A stretch of DNA of 64,000 nucleotides from Ecdyonurus torrentis. Its lineage: Eukaryota > Arthropoda > Insecta > Ephemeroptera > Heptageniidae. The position numbers and the translations under genes are program-made. A model generated the notes under the pieces. That model was not told the DNA's origin. It worked only from the letters and a program-made list of their open reading frames with translations, and did not search any database. Shown here piece after piece: positions 1-11,234 of the stretch (position 1 is the stretch's first letter; each line of letters opens with the position of its first letter). The stretch lies in the NCBI GenBank assembly GCA_949318235.1, contig OX439134.1, positions 28,645,459 to 28,709,458 of the forward strand, written 5' to 3'.

Positions 1-661
1 TCGGGTGCCTACTTGCAATTTTTGAAAGTAGGCAATGGTCGTCTAAAGTCGGTGTGCTAACTGGGAATAAACTCTTTTTATGTGAAAAATTAGGAGAAAT
101 GATGTTTCCCCTATGCTGGACAATGCATTAGGCACCACAAACATGGCGACAAAGCGCAAGCATGTAGAAGGGGTCTATAAAAAAAGAAAAATCTGAAATT
201 TTGCACAATGATACATTAAAGCCATAGACCACATAAAACAACATGTGCTTTTTAATGAGTAAACACGAAATGGGATCTTCAAAACTGTATACAATTTTTA
301 CCAGAATGTTAATGTAGCCCCAAGAGAGAACGTGAAAATACTTTAAAGTATGCAATTTGCGTGACTATTTATGTTTCTGATGTCAGAAACATGCAAAAAT
401 TAGTATGAAATCGTGCAGGTTGCATAAATCGAATTTTCTGATCACTGCTACGGGGCTACTGTTGGGTTTTGAGACAAACTAATATGTTATTTATGTAAAT
501 CCCATCAAGTGTTTTGTGATATAAATACTTATGTTTTTATCTGGTCTATTCATTTAAGATAAGGTCTTCAAAAAGATAAAAGAAAAAAAAAATAATAGGC
601 CTAATAAATAAATAAAAAAAAATTATAATAGGGGGGCACCATGCTAGCACAATGAGCTTAC
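1..661. other. AT-rich left flank, no gene seen
   Basis: No convincing coding exon is visible. The short open stretch at 128-355 on the minus strand has no splice sites, domain or start context. A short word (TGAAATTTTGCACAATG) recurs at about 19680 beyond the right LTR, suggesting a dispersed repeat. The only gene-like signal nearby is the exon that begins at 662. Confidence 0.5.
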
Positions 662-853
662 CCAAAATTTGCAACACCCAGTCAGCTTGACCTCTAAGAC
701 GTTGGAAGTTTGTACCACTCAAATCAAGACTATTAAATTGAGGTCCTTGATTTTCTAATAGTAGTTCCAGTCTGTTACGTTGTATATGACCACTGCTGTC
801 ACAGAACTGCTTGAGATGTAGTTCTTTTGTGTTATCTGAGAGACCAGCCATCA
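662..853 (-). CDS. putative host exon, function unknown
   Basis: A 192-bp open exon lies between good splice signals: TTTGTTTCAG just above 853 and GTAAGC just below 662 on the minus strand. It encodes about 63 residues. They include an internal methionine (MAGLSDNTKEL), CDSSGHIQRNRLELLLENQG and FNSLDLSGTNFQRLRG, a polar sequence with leucines at LRR-like spacing. I recognise no family. The large LTR element begins only 118 bp upstream in the gene's direction, in the same orientation, so if this is a real host exon the element sits in its upstream intron or 5' region. It could also belong to an older repeat. Phase: two bases before the first full codon, one after the last. Confidence 0.4.
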
Positions 854-967
854 CTGAAACAAAGGATGTATGTATGCATTATTCATATATGTTTAAGTTT
901 ATTGACTATATAATAAAGTAACAACTGTTTTGAGACCAATTTAAGGTACCTAGTAGGGTACCGATGT

Positions 968-971
968 CGGC
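968..971. repeat. target-site duplication CGGC (left)
   Basis: CGGC directly precedes the left LTR and is repeated directly after the right LTR at 19642-19645, as expected for a Ty3/gypsy integrase (4-6 bp). Confidence 0.8.
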
Positions 972-1694
972 TGTAGTAACCATGAGTGTGTTACTACACT
1001 ATTTATTTATTTTGTGTAAATTTATTTTTAGACTAGTCTATTTCTAAATTAGCATACGTGATAAAAGCTCATTATAAAGAGAGCGATTAATAAAAATATA
1101 ATCAAGTAAACTAAACCAGCAATCATGGGAGTAGAGCACTCCATACTGTCTTTATAATAAATTAATATAAATTTAATAATTAATAACCTGTTAAATAAAG
1201 TGAGTTCTTATTTCTTGTTTTGGCTGCAGGAGAAGGAATGGAATAAATAAGAAGAAACAATATAAGTTTTCAAATTTATTCTTACCGTGACCTTTGGTCA
1301 AATTCTTTTAAAGCTTGTATTAATTCCAGGGTATACATGGTTTCCACAAATTTTAAGTTCACAATACAATAGTTGAAAATCTTGAGGAATATAAATTTTC
1401 AAACAATTAAATTACTTATTTTCAACAATCTGCTTTTAGAGCAGTTTTTACTGATCAAACCCTAAATCTTAACTAACTAAAAATTTCCAAAAACATCAAT
1501 TTATAATATTCAAAAATTTATATATTTTTACTAACAAGTTATAATATTTGCCACATGGCGTGAAAAGTTGGTTTCAAAGAAATCAATATCTTGTAAAACA
1601 ATATAAGTAGTGACATCTCTATCAAAATTGAGAAGTACTAGAATTTTAAATAATTTTTAAATTGAAAAATGTAATGTAAATCAGTGACATTACA
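972..1694 (-). repeat. 3' LTR
   Basis: 723 bp, TG...CA ends, near-identical to 18919-19641. It is the downstream LTR because the element reads on the minus strand. Transcription started here in the opposite direction would run through 1700-10300 towards the antisense exon. Confidence 0.92.
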
Positions 1695-1707
1695 TTTCTC
1701 CCCCTCC
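1695..1707 (-). promoter_or_regulatory. polypurine tract
   Basis: Read on the minus strand, the 13 bases next to the 3' LTR are all purine (GGAGGGGGAGAAA), the expected plus-strand primer directly upstream of the 3' LTR. Confidence 0.85.
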
Positions 1708-4700
1708 GTGTTTTGCAACTGAAAGTTGGGCGGAATAAAATGAACGCACAACTTACAGTTGAAAAACAAAAGAGAAAGAAACAATTTAAAAATCACTAAA
1801 TACATACAATTTCAATACTGAAAATAATCTAAAATGTATGAGCAATGAAAATCATTTGAATTTTCGCGGCTTTAAATTTTAAAATAAATCACATCTACAC
1901 AAAGTATGACTTCATTGCAATAAAGTTCACAAAAGAGAGAAAAGGTGAAATTCAAAGGCAGGTGTGATTCTTAAATTGAAAAGTCATTGATAATTAATAT
2001 GGCCGCCGTGAAAAGGCACGCCAACAGTGAATTCTGATAAATAAAGTTGAATAATCATATGCAAGGGTGTTTTACATTAAAAAAAGTGAAGTAAAAGTAA
2101 ATAGTAATTATTTAAGTTTATGTTGGTATATAAATCATAAGTGTTTACAAGTTAAAAGTGGTGATAATTAAGTGCAAAAAATTTTTGAATCCACCTGTTG
2201 AAAATGAATGGTAATATAATATGTTGACCCATACATAAGATAGGAGGAATAGGAAATATAGATAGGAATAGCTTAATTATAATGTATAGATATAGGAGAA
2301 TAGGAAAGGTAAGTGGAAACACATAGGAATATTATATAAGCTGAGATTTTCATAAGTAGGTCATGGGAAAGGTGATGGAGTGATAATAATTTCAACTCTT
2401 TTTTTTTTTTTGTATATTTTTCAGGAGTGAAGGGAGGCTTTGAGCTAACAAACTTAGGGTCCCCTTCATTTTATTTAATATAATATCATGGATAGGTAGG
2501 ATAGGAAAATCTCAGCTAACATACACATAGCAAAACATTAAAATAGGACAAATATGGTTGCACATGTGCCCGCGCATAGAACCATGGCTTCGAGTTGATG
2601 CACGCGCCCACGCAAATAATGCAACCCTATTTGAACATAGATTTATATATATTAGGGATTATATAGGATTTAAAGTTTGAAAAAGGAAATGAGGGAAAAT
2701 TACCGGTATTGTATAATTTGTATGTATGCATAATATACATACATACATTTTTATGTGGTTAATGTTGTGTCATTCAGACACATGTGATAAATTAGTAATT
2801 TATGAAAACGGTAATACGTTCCCTAATTTCCCCCTTTATATAAAATCATGAAGGAATGTAAAGTTACACACACAATCACAACACTGATGAATCAATATGA
2901 GTTGAAGTGGATGTGTGTGTATATACTTCGTTGAAGTATAAGATTTGACTGATAAGGTAAAGTTATGTTAAAGTAGAAGTATTAAGAAAAGAGAAAACGT
3001 GTATACATAAATATTTAATTTTTTTGTACACATAAGCAAATGTGAATATATCCTTACATTGTGAAAGTTCATTTTTTTTTTCTTTCAACTGCTGCATACG
3101 TAAAGCAGTGGTGTATTTTATAATTATATAAAGTTGAATATTTAAAGTATTATTTGGTAAAATTTATTTTAAATAAAGACTAGTCAGTAAGGTTTAAATG
3201 TATGTACTGACATAAGTAAACATGTATATATAGGTCATAAATAGTTAGGCTAGCAATATTCTATACGTACGCATACATGTATATTTAATATATAGTTATA
3301 TATATATATATATATATATATAGCAATTATGCTCTAAAAAGTTATTAATGTGAGTATAAATATTAAATGTTCAATTTTAAGTTAAAATAAGCAAGGGAAA
3401 AAAAATTATCTGTATGACATAGCAATTTTGTTAGTAAAATAATTAATACAATATATCCACATTTTATTACTGCAGTATGCAAGGTTTCAATTTTTGTATT
3501 TATTTTTGGCAACGCACAAATCAAATGTTTTATGCTCAAACTTGAACACTAATTAACATAATTTAAAATCAAGAATTTGTAGCATGTAAGACCGCAATGC
3601 GATGAAAAGCAAGTCCGAAACAACATGACGCATTGATGACCGCAATGAAAAAATGTTTATAATATGATAATTGTTCAATCTACATAACAATGAGTTTTTC
3701 CCAAAAAAAAAATTTTGTATTAAAGTCAATATAAAATCTGTATGATCTCATACATGTGCCGCAGCCAGCGAAAAAACGCCCTAGTTATTTTACGATTAGT
3801 CTAGTATGTAAAAGAATACAAAAAGGAAGGAAATCATGTCCAAAAATCGTACTTAAAAGTCCTTTCTAAGGAACTGAGTGTCCCTCCTTCTGGCTGGCAA
3901 ATATACGACGCAACCACAGTCGCTATGAAAAGTTCTCTAATATAAAAAAAATCCATAGTTTTCGATTGCGCAGTATAAGTAAACCGCTTCTACAGACAAG
4001 TTTTTTTTTTTTTTTATATCAGGGGGATTTGCGGCCGTCCGCGTAGCACAAGGATGAGAAGAGAGAGAAAAAAAATTTTAAAATGTCATTTTGTTTTTTC
4101 CCTCTATTATTATTGAGTATTAATTGTTACTGTCATCGATAGTAAACAAACAATTAAAATATTCTGTTAAAGTAGTATATAAAAAAAACGGTCGTGCGCA
4201 GCACGTGGTAATGTATAGTAAATAAACACACGTGCTGTCTACCGACTAGACGTCATCTCATTTCTGATTCGCCAAAACACCCGCGGTCGCACATGTTTGA
4301 AAATACCATGCGCAATGCACGTCTTTATTAAATAAAATTGTAAGTTAGTATTGCATACGACATATCGCAATGTGCATATATAATATATAATGTTTTAAAC
4401 TGCAAATCTTGTTTATTATTATTATTTTTTATTTTTTTTTGTAATGAAATACTATATGTAAAAAAAGAACTTATTAATATTTATATAAGACGTTAAATAA
4501 AAAAAAGCAAACAAACGTTTTATGGCTCTTAAATTAATATACTACGTAATTAGTTAAATTTTTAAATATACATATATTTTTATTTTCTCTTTACTTCTTC
4601 TTTCTTTCGTTTTCTTGTTTTTTTTTTTTTTTTTTTTTTGTGTCCAAGTGGAACAACGTGATTACAATTATTGACAAGTTTAATTATGAAAATTATTAGC

Positions 4701-4958
4701 AATTAAACTCTTCAATATTATGACATGTAACATCATGCTATTACTTTTTTTTTTTGTTATTTATTTAAACCATTATTATTAAAAGAATTTCAATAATAAC
4801 GTAGGTATCATTTCAGTCACTTATAAATTATGATTTATTAATATTTAAAATTTCAATTTAATTAAATATTTTTTACTATTTGAAATTATATATATATGTG
4901 TGTATAGACACATACATATATAATATTTATTATTATTATGATTACTTTATAAGTATTT
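1708..4958. other. 3' non-coding region of the LTR element
   Basis: About 3.2 kb between the second Env-like gene and the 3' LTR without a convincing ORF. It holds a (TA)n tract near 3298-3322, T-runs near 2400, 4000 and 4620, and AT-rich filler. On the plus strand there is a good splice-donor-like GGAAAG|GTAAGT at 2309, which could pair with the acceptor at 10346 if an antisense transcript starts in the nearby LTR. That pairing is inference only. Confidence 0.6.
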
Positions 4959-7457
4959 TTACGAGTTAATTTTTATTATTATTATTATTATTATTATTTT
5001 ATTTTTTTTTTTTTTTGTTTTTAGGGGAAAGGAGAAATGGTAGGAGTTATGGGAGGGAAGAGGGGTACAGGAAGGTAAAGGTGAGATGTTTTCATACACT
5101 GGGTCATAAATATTTTCGCTTTCTTCTTGTATGGGATAAAGTACAAGGCTACTATTCTGATTGAAAGCAGAACGGTGAATAGGCACATAATCTGCCGTAA
5201 TTTTTGATTGAACTGGTAATGACTCAGTGGACAGAAAACGTCTCATCTTTTGTTCAGGAGATTGTTTGAGAACGATTTGATAGTTCTCTAATATTTTTTT
5301 ACAATCTTGAGAATTATATAAGGCTTCCGACATTAAATCAAGATTTTGATATAATTTTGAAAACATTGGATTTGCAATAAGATTCATATCTGCCATAGTT
5401 ACAAAACGAGGAAAATTCTGATATATTGGTCTTGGCACATCGTAATTATTAAGTAAATTATTTTCTGAGCGTGATGGAAAAGTAAACGGCACTGTATCAC
5501 GAGCTTGAACAGTGGAAATTTCCGAAGTTGTAATTGGCATCGTATCTGAACGAACCAAGCGAGTTCTTATATTATCTGCGTTATGAGTTTCAGCAATAAG
5601 TTGCAAAGGCAAGTGTTCATTTTGCTGCTGATTAGCACGCAAATTAAGAGGGGCAACAATTTGCCTGTAATGAGAGAATAAAGAACAGCAAAATGAGCAT
5701 AAAATTATAATAAATGCTACTACTAATATTCCGATACAAATATAAACAATAGGCATAAAGGTAGAATTTTTATGAACAGACGGAACAGGGGTGGTAATTT
5801 CCGGATCTTGCCACAATTTTAAAAATATGCGAGCTTCATTTATTTTCTTAGCGTAAAATACAAGCGGAATTCCTGGAATTCCAGAGTAAGATAACATAGG
5901 ATACAATTTTATAAATTGACTATAAATATATTCGTAAATTTTGCGCTGCAGATTTTTAATAAGCCAATTATCATTAATGACATGAACTGAAGAAGAATTT
6001 ACTGTATGTGCAATTGCATATGAGTCATTAATATTCGTAATATAATCAAGAATTTTATAATTACTGCCTTCCATGTGAATATTTTTACAAGGAACAGTGA
6101 AGAACATTAATCCTGAACCGCTCAAATTAATTGCTAATTGTAATTTATTTTTATCGTGGCAGTAAACATTAATTTTACTCTCGGGACTTACTGCATAAAA
6201 AAATGAATTTGTTTGTGCAACTTGTTTGAAATATTTGTATGGTGGTAATAATACATTGAAATCACATAGGGTGGAAATATCTGCATATTTTCCTAGAAAC
6301 AACTCATGTATGCATGTTTTATCATGAGCTGTAAGATCAGATCTAGGCAAGGGACAAACAAATTTATTTTCCTGTATTATGCATGCATTAAGTTCATGCG
6401 CATCCATCATAAAATAATGATCATGGTCTTGGTTAATAATAAGAAACTGTTTTTCTGGCACTATTAAATATGATGATGAATCATTCTCAGGATGTAATGG
6501 TTTAGACACTGCTTCATATACATCATATTCAATATTGGGCGGAAAGACAGGTGAATTAATAACCATATAAATACTTTCTGAGTCAATCAAAGCCTGAGTA
6601 TATAATAAATTAAAATTCATATTTTGCAAATAAGGTATTATATCAGTTATGCTAGAAGTAAATAATTGTAAAAGAACTTTATACACCAAATTTTGGTTAA
6701 AGAAAAAATCAGGTACATAATGTAAGGCAAGTTGTTCTTTTGCATAATGATAAGAAATGTAAAAATCTGTCATTTGATTAAGGGAATAAGCATATGCATC
6801 TAAATGACTAATATACTCGTACTGGTCCAAAATACCAAAAGCACATGCGTCTCTTACTACATTAAAATCATCTACTAGGCGTCTATACATATTATGAAAA
6901 CGCTCATGTAAGGCTGTATTGAAGCTGAATAAATTAACATAAACTACATAGTCCTTTTCCGAAATGTATATTTTATGATCTCTATAATTAAATTTGACGA
7001 TTTCATCCATTTTTGAGTGACTTAAAACATTAGTAAAAAAATCATTGGAAACGTGAGGCAAAGATCGAAGCTTAGAATTTAATGAGCACTGATTAGAATT
7101 TATTACTTGCGGCATATCATGCAGGTGCTCATACTGAGTTTGAAGTTTAGCATAGCTTGCATTCACATACTGATTAAATACAAAATCAGAATTATTGTTT
7201 AACATGCAATCATTTAATAAAGAAAAATGTACTTCAGTAGATATCAAGGCATCAGAAAAATAACGTTCGTCATAAATTAAAATAATTTTCCATGCATTTT
7301 CGAATTTTAATTTTCCATTTACCAAAAATGTCACTGCCGAGTCATCTAATTCATCGATAATAAAGTCCGCTTTGCTGTGGGTTGTCCTGCCAATTGGGGC
7401 TGAAAAAATACTGCTACACAAAAAAACTAAAAAAATAATAGCCCAAAATATAATCAT
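4959..7457 (-). CDS. second Env-like glycoprotein (divergent F-type, no furin site)
   Basis: 832 codons, uninterrupted. Start at 7457 is followed by a clear signal peptide (MIIFWAIIFLVFLCSSIFSA). The ectodomain is about 570 residues with many N-glycosylation sequons. The transmembrane helix lies near residues 590-612 (IVYICIGILVVAFIIIL), followed by a cysteine-rich juxtamembrane stretch. The cytoplasmic tail is unusually long, about 215 residues, with paired tyrosine motifs (YDVPRPIY, YDPVYENI). The part around residues 350-440 aligns by cysteine spacing and short words (ELNAC, LF.GKY, CDFNV, VYC) with the C-terminal ectodomain of the neighbouring F-like Env, so the two are probably diverged paralogues. 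No RXXR furin site or hydrophobic fusion peptide is visible, so it may be attachment or accessory rather than a fusogen. Some animal DNA viruses pair two glycoproteins, but I know of no Ty3/gypsy element that does. The last 20 codons run through a TTA microsatellite. Confidence 0.75.
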   Translation of the reverse strand: MIIFWAIIFLVFLCSSIFSAPIGRTTHSKADFIIDELDDSAVTFLVNGKLKFENAWKIILIYDERYFSDALISTEVHFSLLNDCMLNNNSDFVFNQYVNASYAKLQTQYEHLHDMPQVINSNQCSLNSKLRSLPHVSNDFFTNVLSHSKMDEIVKFNYRDHKIYISEKDYVVYVNLFSFNTALHERFHNMYRRLVDDFNVVRDACAFGILDQYEYISHLDAYAYSLNQMTDFYISYHYAKEQLALHYVPDFFFNQNLVYKVLLQLFTSSITDIIPYLQNMNFNLLYTQALIDSESIYMVINSPVFPPNIEYDVYEAVSKPLHPENDSSSYLIVPEKQFLIINQDHDHYFMMDAHELNACIIQENKFVCPLPRSDLTAHDKTCIHELFLGKYADISTLCDFNVLLPPYKYFKQVAQTNSFFYAVSPESKINVYCHDKNKLQLAINLSGSGLMFFTVPCKNIHMEGSNYKILDYITNINDSYAIAHTVNSSSVHVINDNWLIKNLQRKIYEYIYSQFIKLYPMLSYSGIPGIPLVFYAKKINEARIFLKLWQDPEITTPVPSVHKNSTFMPIVYICIGILVVAFIIILCSFCCSLFSHYRQIVAPLNLRANQQQNEHLPLQLIAETHNADNIRTRLVRSDTMPITTSEISTVQARDTVPFTFPSRSENNLLNNYDVPRPIYQNFPRFVTMADMNLIANPMFSKLYQNLDLMSEALYNSQDCKKILENYQIVLKQSPEQKMRRFLSTESLPVQSKITADYVPIHRSAFNQNSSLVLYPIQEESENIYDPVYENISPLPSCTPLPSHNSYHFSFPLKTKKKKNKIIIIIIIIKINS

Positions 7458-8270
7458 TTTTATAAAATTTATTTTCTAAGAAGGAACAGGTAATATATGT
7501 ACAACTATATAAAAAAAATAAAGTAATGTAAAATAATTGATATAATTATTAGTAGTTATAAAAAAAATTATGTGTGTTCCTTTTAAAAGTCAAATGGCTT
7601 AATATTTATTATTATAATTTTTGTTAAAAAAATTTCAATGCCTGAAAAACAAAATATATATCAACATCCATATACACACACACACACACACAGCAAAACT
7701 GCAACTGACCAGATTTTGCTAAAGAAAGGAGACAGCATTTATGTTTGTAATGAGATACAAAATATGAAAAGCCAAAATATTAATACTATGTATAATATCA
7801 TAGGCTAAGATACGCCTATATGGGGAGATGAAACAGTGATAAGATAAAAATGGGCAATTTACAAAGAAATTGCTTTTTATTTTGTTCATATTGACAATAG
7901 CTATTTATTTATCTATCATGCTGTTGTCTGTCTCTTCTCTACAACTAAACACATACATGCGTATATTTTGTTATATAATAGCCGCTGCGAACCCAAAAAA
8001 AAAAATCATTATTTTGGATATTCTTGTTCTTATTTTTATTAAAAATTTTCTTTATATTTTAATTTAAAATGAATTTTAAATGTAGTCAGCATTGCGGTAT
8101 TATAAAATTTTTACCAATTTTGCAGTTGTTTAGAGAATTGAACAAGAAGAAAAATTGTAAGAGTTTATTGTAATTTTTTTTTTTTTTTTTTTTTCTATTA
8201 AATTTTGCTTCAAACTAAAAATGTTAATGAGTACATATACTGCAAAGATTATTTTGAAAATATTGGCAGC
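7458..8270. other. spacer between the two Env-like genes
   Basis: About 0.8 kb with a (CA)n tract near 7674-7692 and a T-run near 8170. No ORF with support. The short plus-strand frame at 7870-8067 is AT-driven and has no domain or splice context. Confidence 0.5.
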
Positions 8271-10034
8271 TTATTTACCAAAACAACATTTAAAGCATCT
8301 TAAAATATAGACAATTATTACCAGTATAATAATTGTGTAAAGTATAGAAGAAAAAGAGGAGAACATGTCTAACCATGAAAATAAATCCGTATTTTGTGTG
8401 GACAAATTACTCTTTACCTCTTCAACTTTTTTCTTCGCAAACTCCTTCATTTCATTTGCATCTTGCAAATTTTGTACTATTGTTTCTAATTTTACTCCGT
8501 TTGGAAACGCGGAGGAAATTGGAGGAGCTTCCAGTTTCGAAATTAAAAATTGCAACTTATTAATTCTATCTAATAAAACCGAGTCATTAACGTTATCTAA
8601 CTCAAGATATTTATTTAATTGCATGTCAAGCTGCGTATTTGCGAAGCTAGTATTAAATTTATGTATAAAAGTTAACGATGGCAATAGTTCAAATTGATCA
8701 CTCGCAAGCATGCAATATGACTGAATTCTTATATATCCCACTTTCTCTATTTCAATTGATTACTGAATATTAGCATGCAAATCTTTGTCCGTGCAATAGA
8801 CAGTGAGTCTAATTTTTTTGTTGACAGAGAAAAACCACAAATCTTGAATTTTATCTCTGTAAAAAGTTGGTAAAGCAGCTACTGTTAATCTTATATCACA
8901 ATACTCATTAACGCCTTTTGTATGACCAGTAAAAAGGCTATAAACACAACTCGGAGTAGTTTTATAAAAAATTGGAAATGTTGGATCACAAATTAAGGAA
9001 GTTGAAAAATTTCGACATGCATTAATTTCATCGCGAGTCACCGTTATGTATGAAGCTAGATTATCTCTGAGTGCAAAATATTCATTCTCAGGTTGAATAA
9101 AAAAAGCAATGTTAGATGTATTATAATAAACTGGAAAGGGTTTTACTTTATATAACTGATAAAAACGTTCAGCTGATTTAAGAGGTAGAACAACAAAAAA
9201 TCGAACCTTATTCTCCACTAAAGCTATATACACGTACATAATATCGTAAAATTCGTGAATATTTTGTTTAGTTGGAGATATAATGTAAGAAAATTGAGCT
9301 GGCAGCTGCTCGCGTAAAGCATGCAAAGCTAACAATAATATTTTTGGAGATAAAAACAATGGAGAGAGCTTTCCTTGCTTTGCTTGAAACCAAGCTTGCT
9401 GAAGTTCAATTACACGCAATTTTAATGAGTGTAACTTATAATAAATCATACGTAATGCGCTATTTAAAGCTTCTTGTTTTTTTACCGTTTGTAAATACTC
9501 AGCTAAATTTTGTATTTCCAAAGAAATTTGAGTAGTTAATGTTCGGGTATCATTAATATATACCGCTAATTGTTGTTGAACTTTAATTATTTTGTCCACT
9601 GAGCCTTCTAAACTAGAAATAGCTTCATTAAGTGTGATTAAATCATGCTCAGTGGCTACGCCATAAAGATGTTTATGCGCAGTGCCAAGGAAAGGAAGTA
9701 AAGCTCTCTTTGAACGCGTGCCAAATATTGATGTTATTAAATCTGCTATTTGGTTGCCTACAATTTGTAATGAAGTTTCAAGAAACTGAAATTCTAGAGC
9801 TCTGTTATTATCAACAAAAAAAGCTTGCTTAATATTTTTTATTTCACTCTGTAAAGAATCAAAGCTACTTTCTAAAATGTCAAAATCTTGGTCGAAAGAT
9901 AGAATACCTTTATCTCCCGAAATAATAAGTTGACCCTGATTCATAAACATCACACCCTGAGCATTTAATGGGCCCGTCAGTATGTCCGTGGAAGCAAAAA
10001 TTGCTGTGACGTGACACAGAAACAGCACCATCAT
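8271..10034 (-). CDS. env: errantivirus/baculovirus F-like envelope protein, one in-frame stop
   Basis: Class I-type fusion glycoprotein of insect errantiviruses (Baculo_F family). The likely start is the ATG pair at 10029-10034, directly after a splice-acceptor-like TTTGTTCTAG ending at 10051; the frame is also open upstream to 10154. A signal peptide (MMVLFLCHVTAIFAS) is followed by a long heptad-like region, then a furin site RSKR and the fusion peptide ALLPFLGTAHKHLYG, which is diagnostic for the family. Cysteine-rich ectodomain words (NAC, CDPTF, CVYSLF, CDIRL) follow. The frame is interrupted by a single TAA at 8760-8762. The same frame then continues to 8271 with a coiled-coil segment, a transmembrane helix (ILYTIIILVIIVYILRCF) and a short tail. 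As it stands the product would lack its membrane anchor unless the stop is read through. Downstream context (TCA ATT) is not a known readthrough motif, so a nonsense mutation is the simpler reading. Confidence 0.85.
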
Positions 10035-10346
10035 GATCAAGGCGCGAGGTCTAGAACAAAGACAATTTATAAAAAAAATCAATAGTAATTTTAAAACTTT
10101 ATTTGTTATACCAAAAAAAAATTTCTTGGTAATTATTAGTATTTTTACTATCAATATTATTATTATTATTATTTAATTATTTTTTTTTTTTTTTTTTTTT
10201 TTTGCAATATATATATATTTTATAAGTATGATTGACATAATTTATAAGTGATTGATACGTAATTTTAATAAAGGAAAATTTTATATGTACATATATATAT
10301 ATATTTTTTTTTATACTAAGCGTCTCTTTTAATTTTTGTGTTTCAG

Positions 10347-10897
10347 ATCGAGAACAGAACAAAAGTTACCGCTTCCTAGCTGGCAAACATGGAGTTCCCA
10401 CAGAAGAAATGATTTTAAAATATAAAACAGTATTAAGTTGGGGGGTCACACATTTTAAATTAAGAAAAATTAAAAATAAGTTTGAAGTCTCAAGTGTTGT
10501 TAAGGAAGGCTTATATCAAAAAAGCAAAGAGTTTGTGGAACAAGAACTCATCTTTCATGATGATGTAATTAAGTACTTAGAGTATAAACATCAATTATGT
10601 AAAGAATTTTACATTAAATATGCTGTATATAAATGTCTAAGAGTAAAATTATTTGCAGAAGAAAGTGACTTCTTGAAAGAGACTTTAGTGAGTGAAAGTG
10701 ACTGTCAGAAATATGAAGTGGGGACAGAATTAAGTAAGTCTTTAAAGAAACGTAGACTTCAAAACTACAAAGAAAATAGATTGATCGCTCGTTATATGGA
10801 AAAATTGGAAAAAAGAGAGAAGAAGCTGAAAGATGCCAGGGAGAAGAATGAGAAGTTGTTGAAATTACTAAACGAACATAATATAGCAATGGATTAA
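10347..10897 (+). CDS. antisense exon inside the LTR element, basic coiled-coil protein
   Basis: This runs opposite to gag-pol-env, between pol and env. A strong acceptor (TTTTTGTGTTTCAG) ends at 10346 and the frame is open from the first full codon after it (REQNKSYRFLAGKHG) through an ATG at 10409 to a TAA at 10895-10897: 182 codons from the acceptor, 162 from the ATG. AATAAA follows at 10994-10999. The C-terminal third is strongly basic and helical (KKRRLQNYKENRLIARYMEK, then LEKREKKLKDAREKNEKLLK), resembling a basic region plus coiled coil. I recognise no family. It could be a captured host 3' exon or an antisense accessory gene. In the retrovirus HTLV-1 an antisense spliced transcript encodes the basic-zipper protein HBZ; the likeness is one of layout only. 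Confidence 0.6.
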
Positions 10898-11234
10898 TAT
10901 AAGACATTTATACTAATTTTTTTTAAAACAATATTTTCAAATTTTCTTTTGAAGTATTCATTTCTCTTATTTTGTAAATGCAAAATATTTTGTAATAAAT
11001 TTATTTTGATGGATAATTTAAATTTTAAATTTTTATTTTTCTTACATATATTATAAAGTGATATTGTAAAATTTTTTTAGTTCATTTAAATAAGTTATTT
11101 GATGCTCTGTGCATCACTTAATAATAATTTATAATAACAAAACATTTATTTATTATTTATGTATATATATACCTATATATATATCTATATATTTTATAGA
11201 CATATGAAAACATTATTACAATAATATAGAAATA
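10898..11234 (+). promoter_or_regulatory. 3' UTR and polyadenylation signal of the antisense exon
   Basis: The plus strand carries AATAAA at 10994-10999, about 100 bp after the antisense stop codon, followed by a T-rich stretch. The rest is AT-rich with a (TATA)n tract near 11161-11200. On the minus strand this is the spacer between the Pol tail and the env leader, with no ORF. Confidence 0.5.

Noticed and set aside
8760..8762. Programmed readthrough at the Env stop
   Set aside because: The bases after the stop (TCA ATT) do not match known readthrough contexts. Kept only as a probable nonsense mutation.
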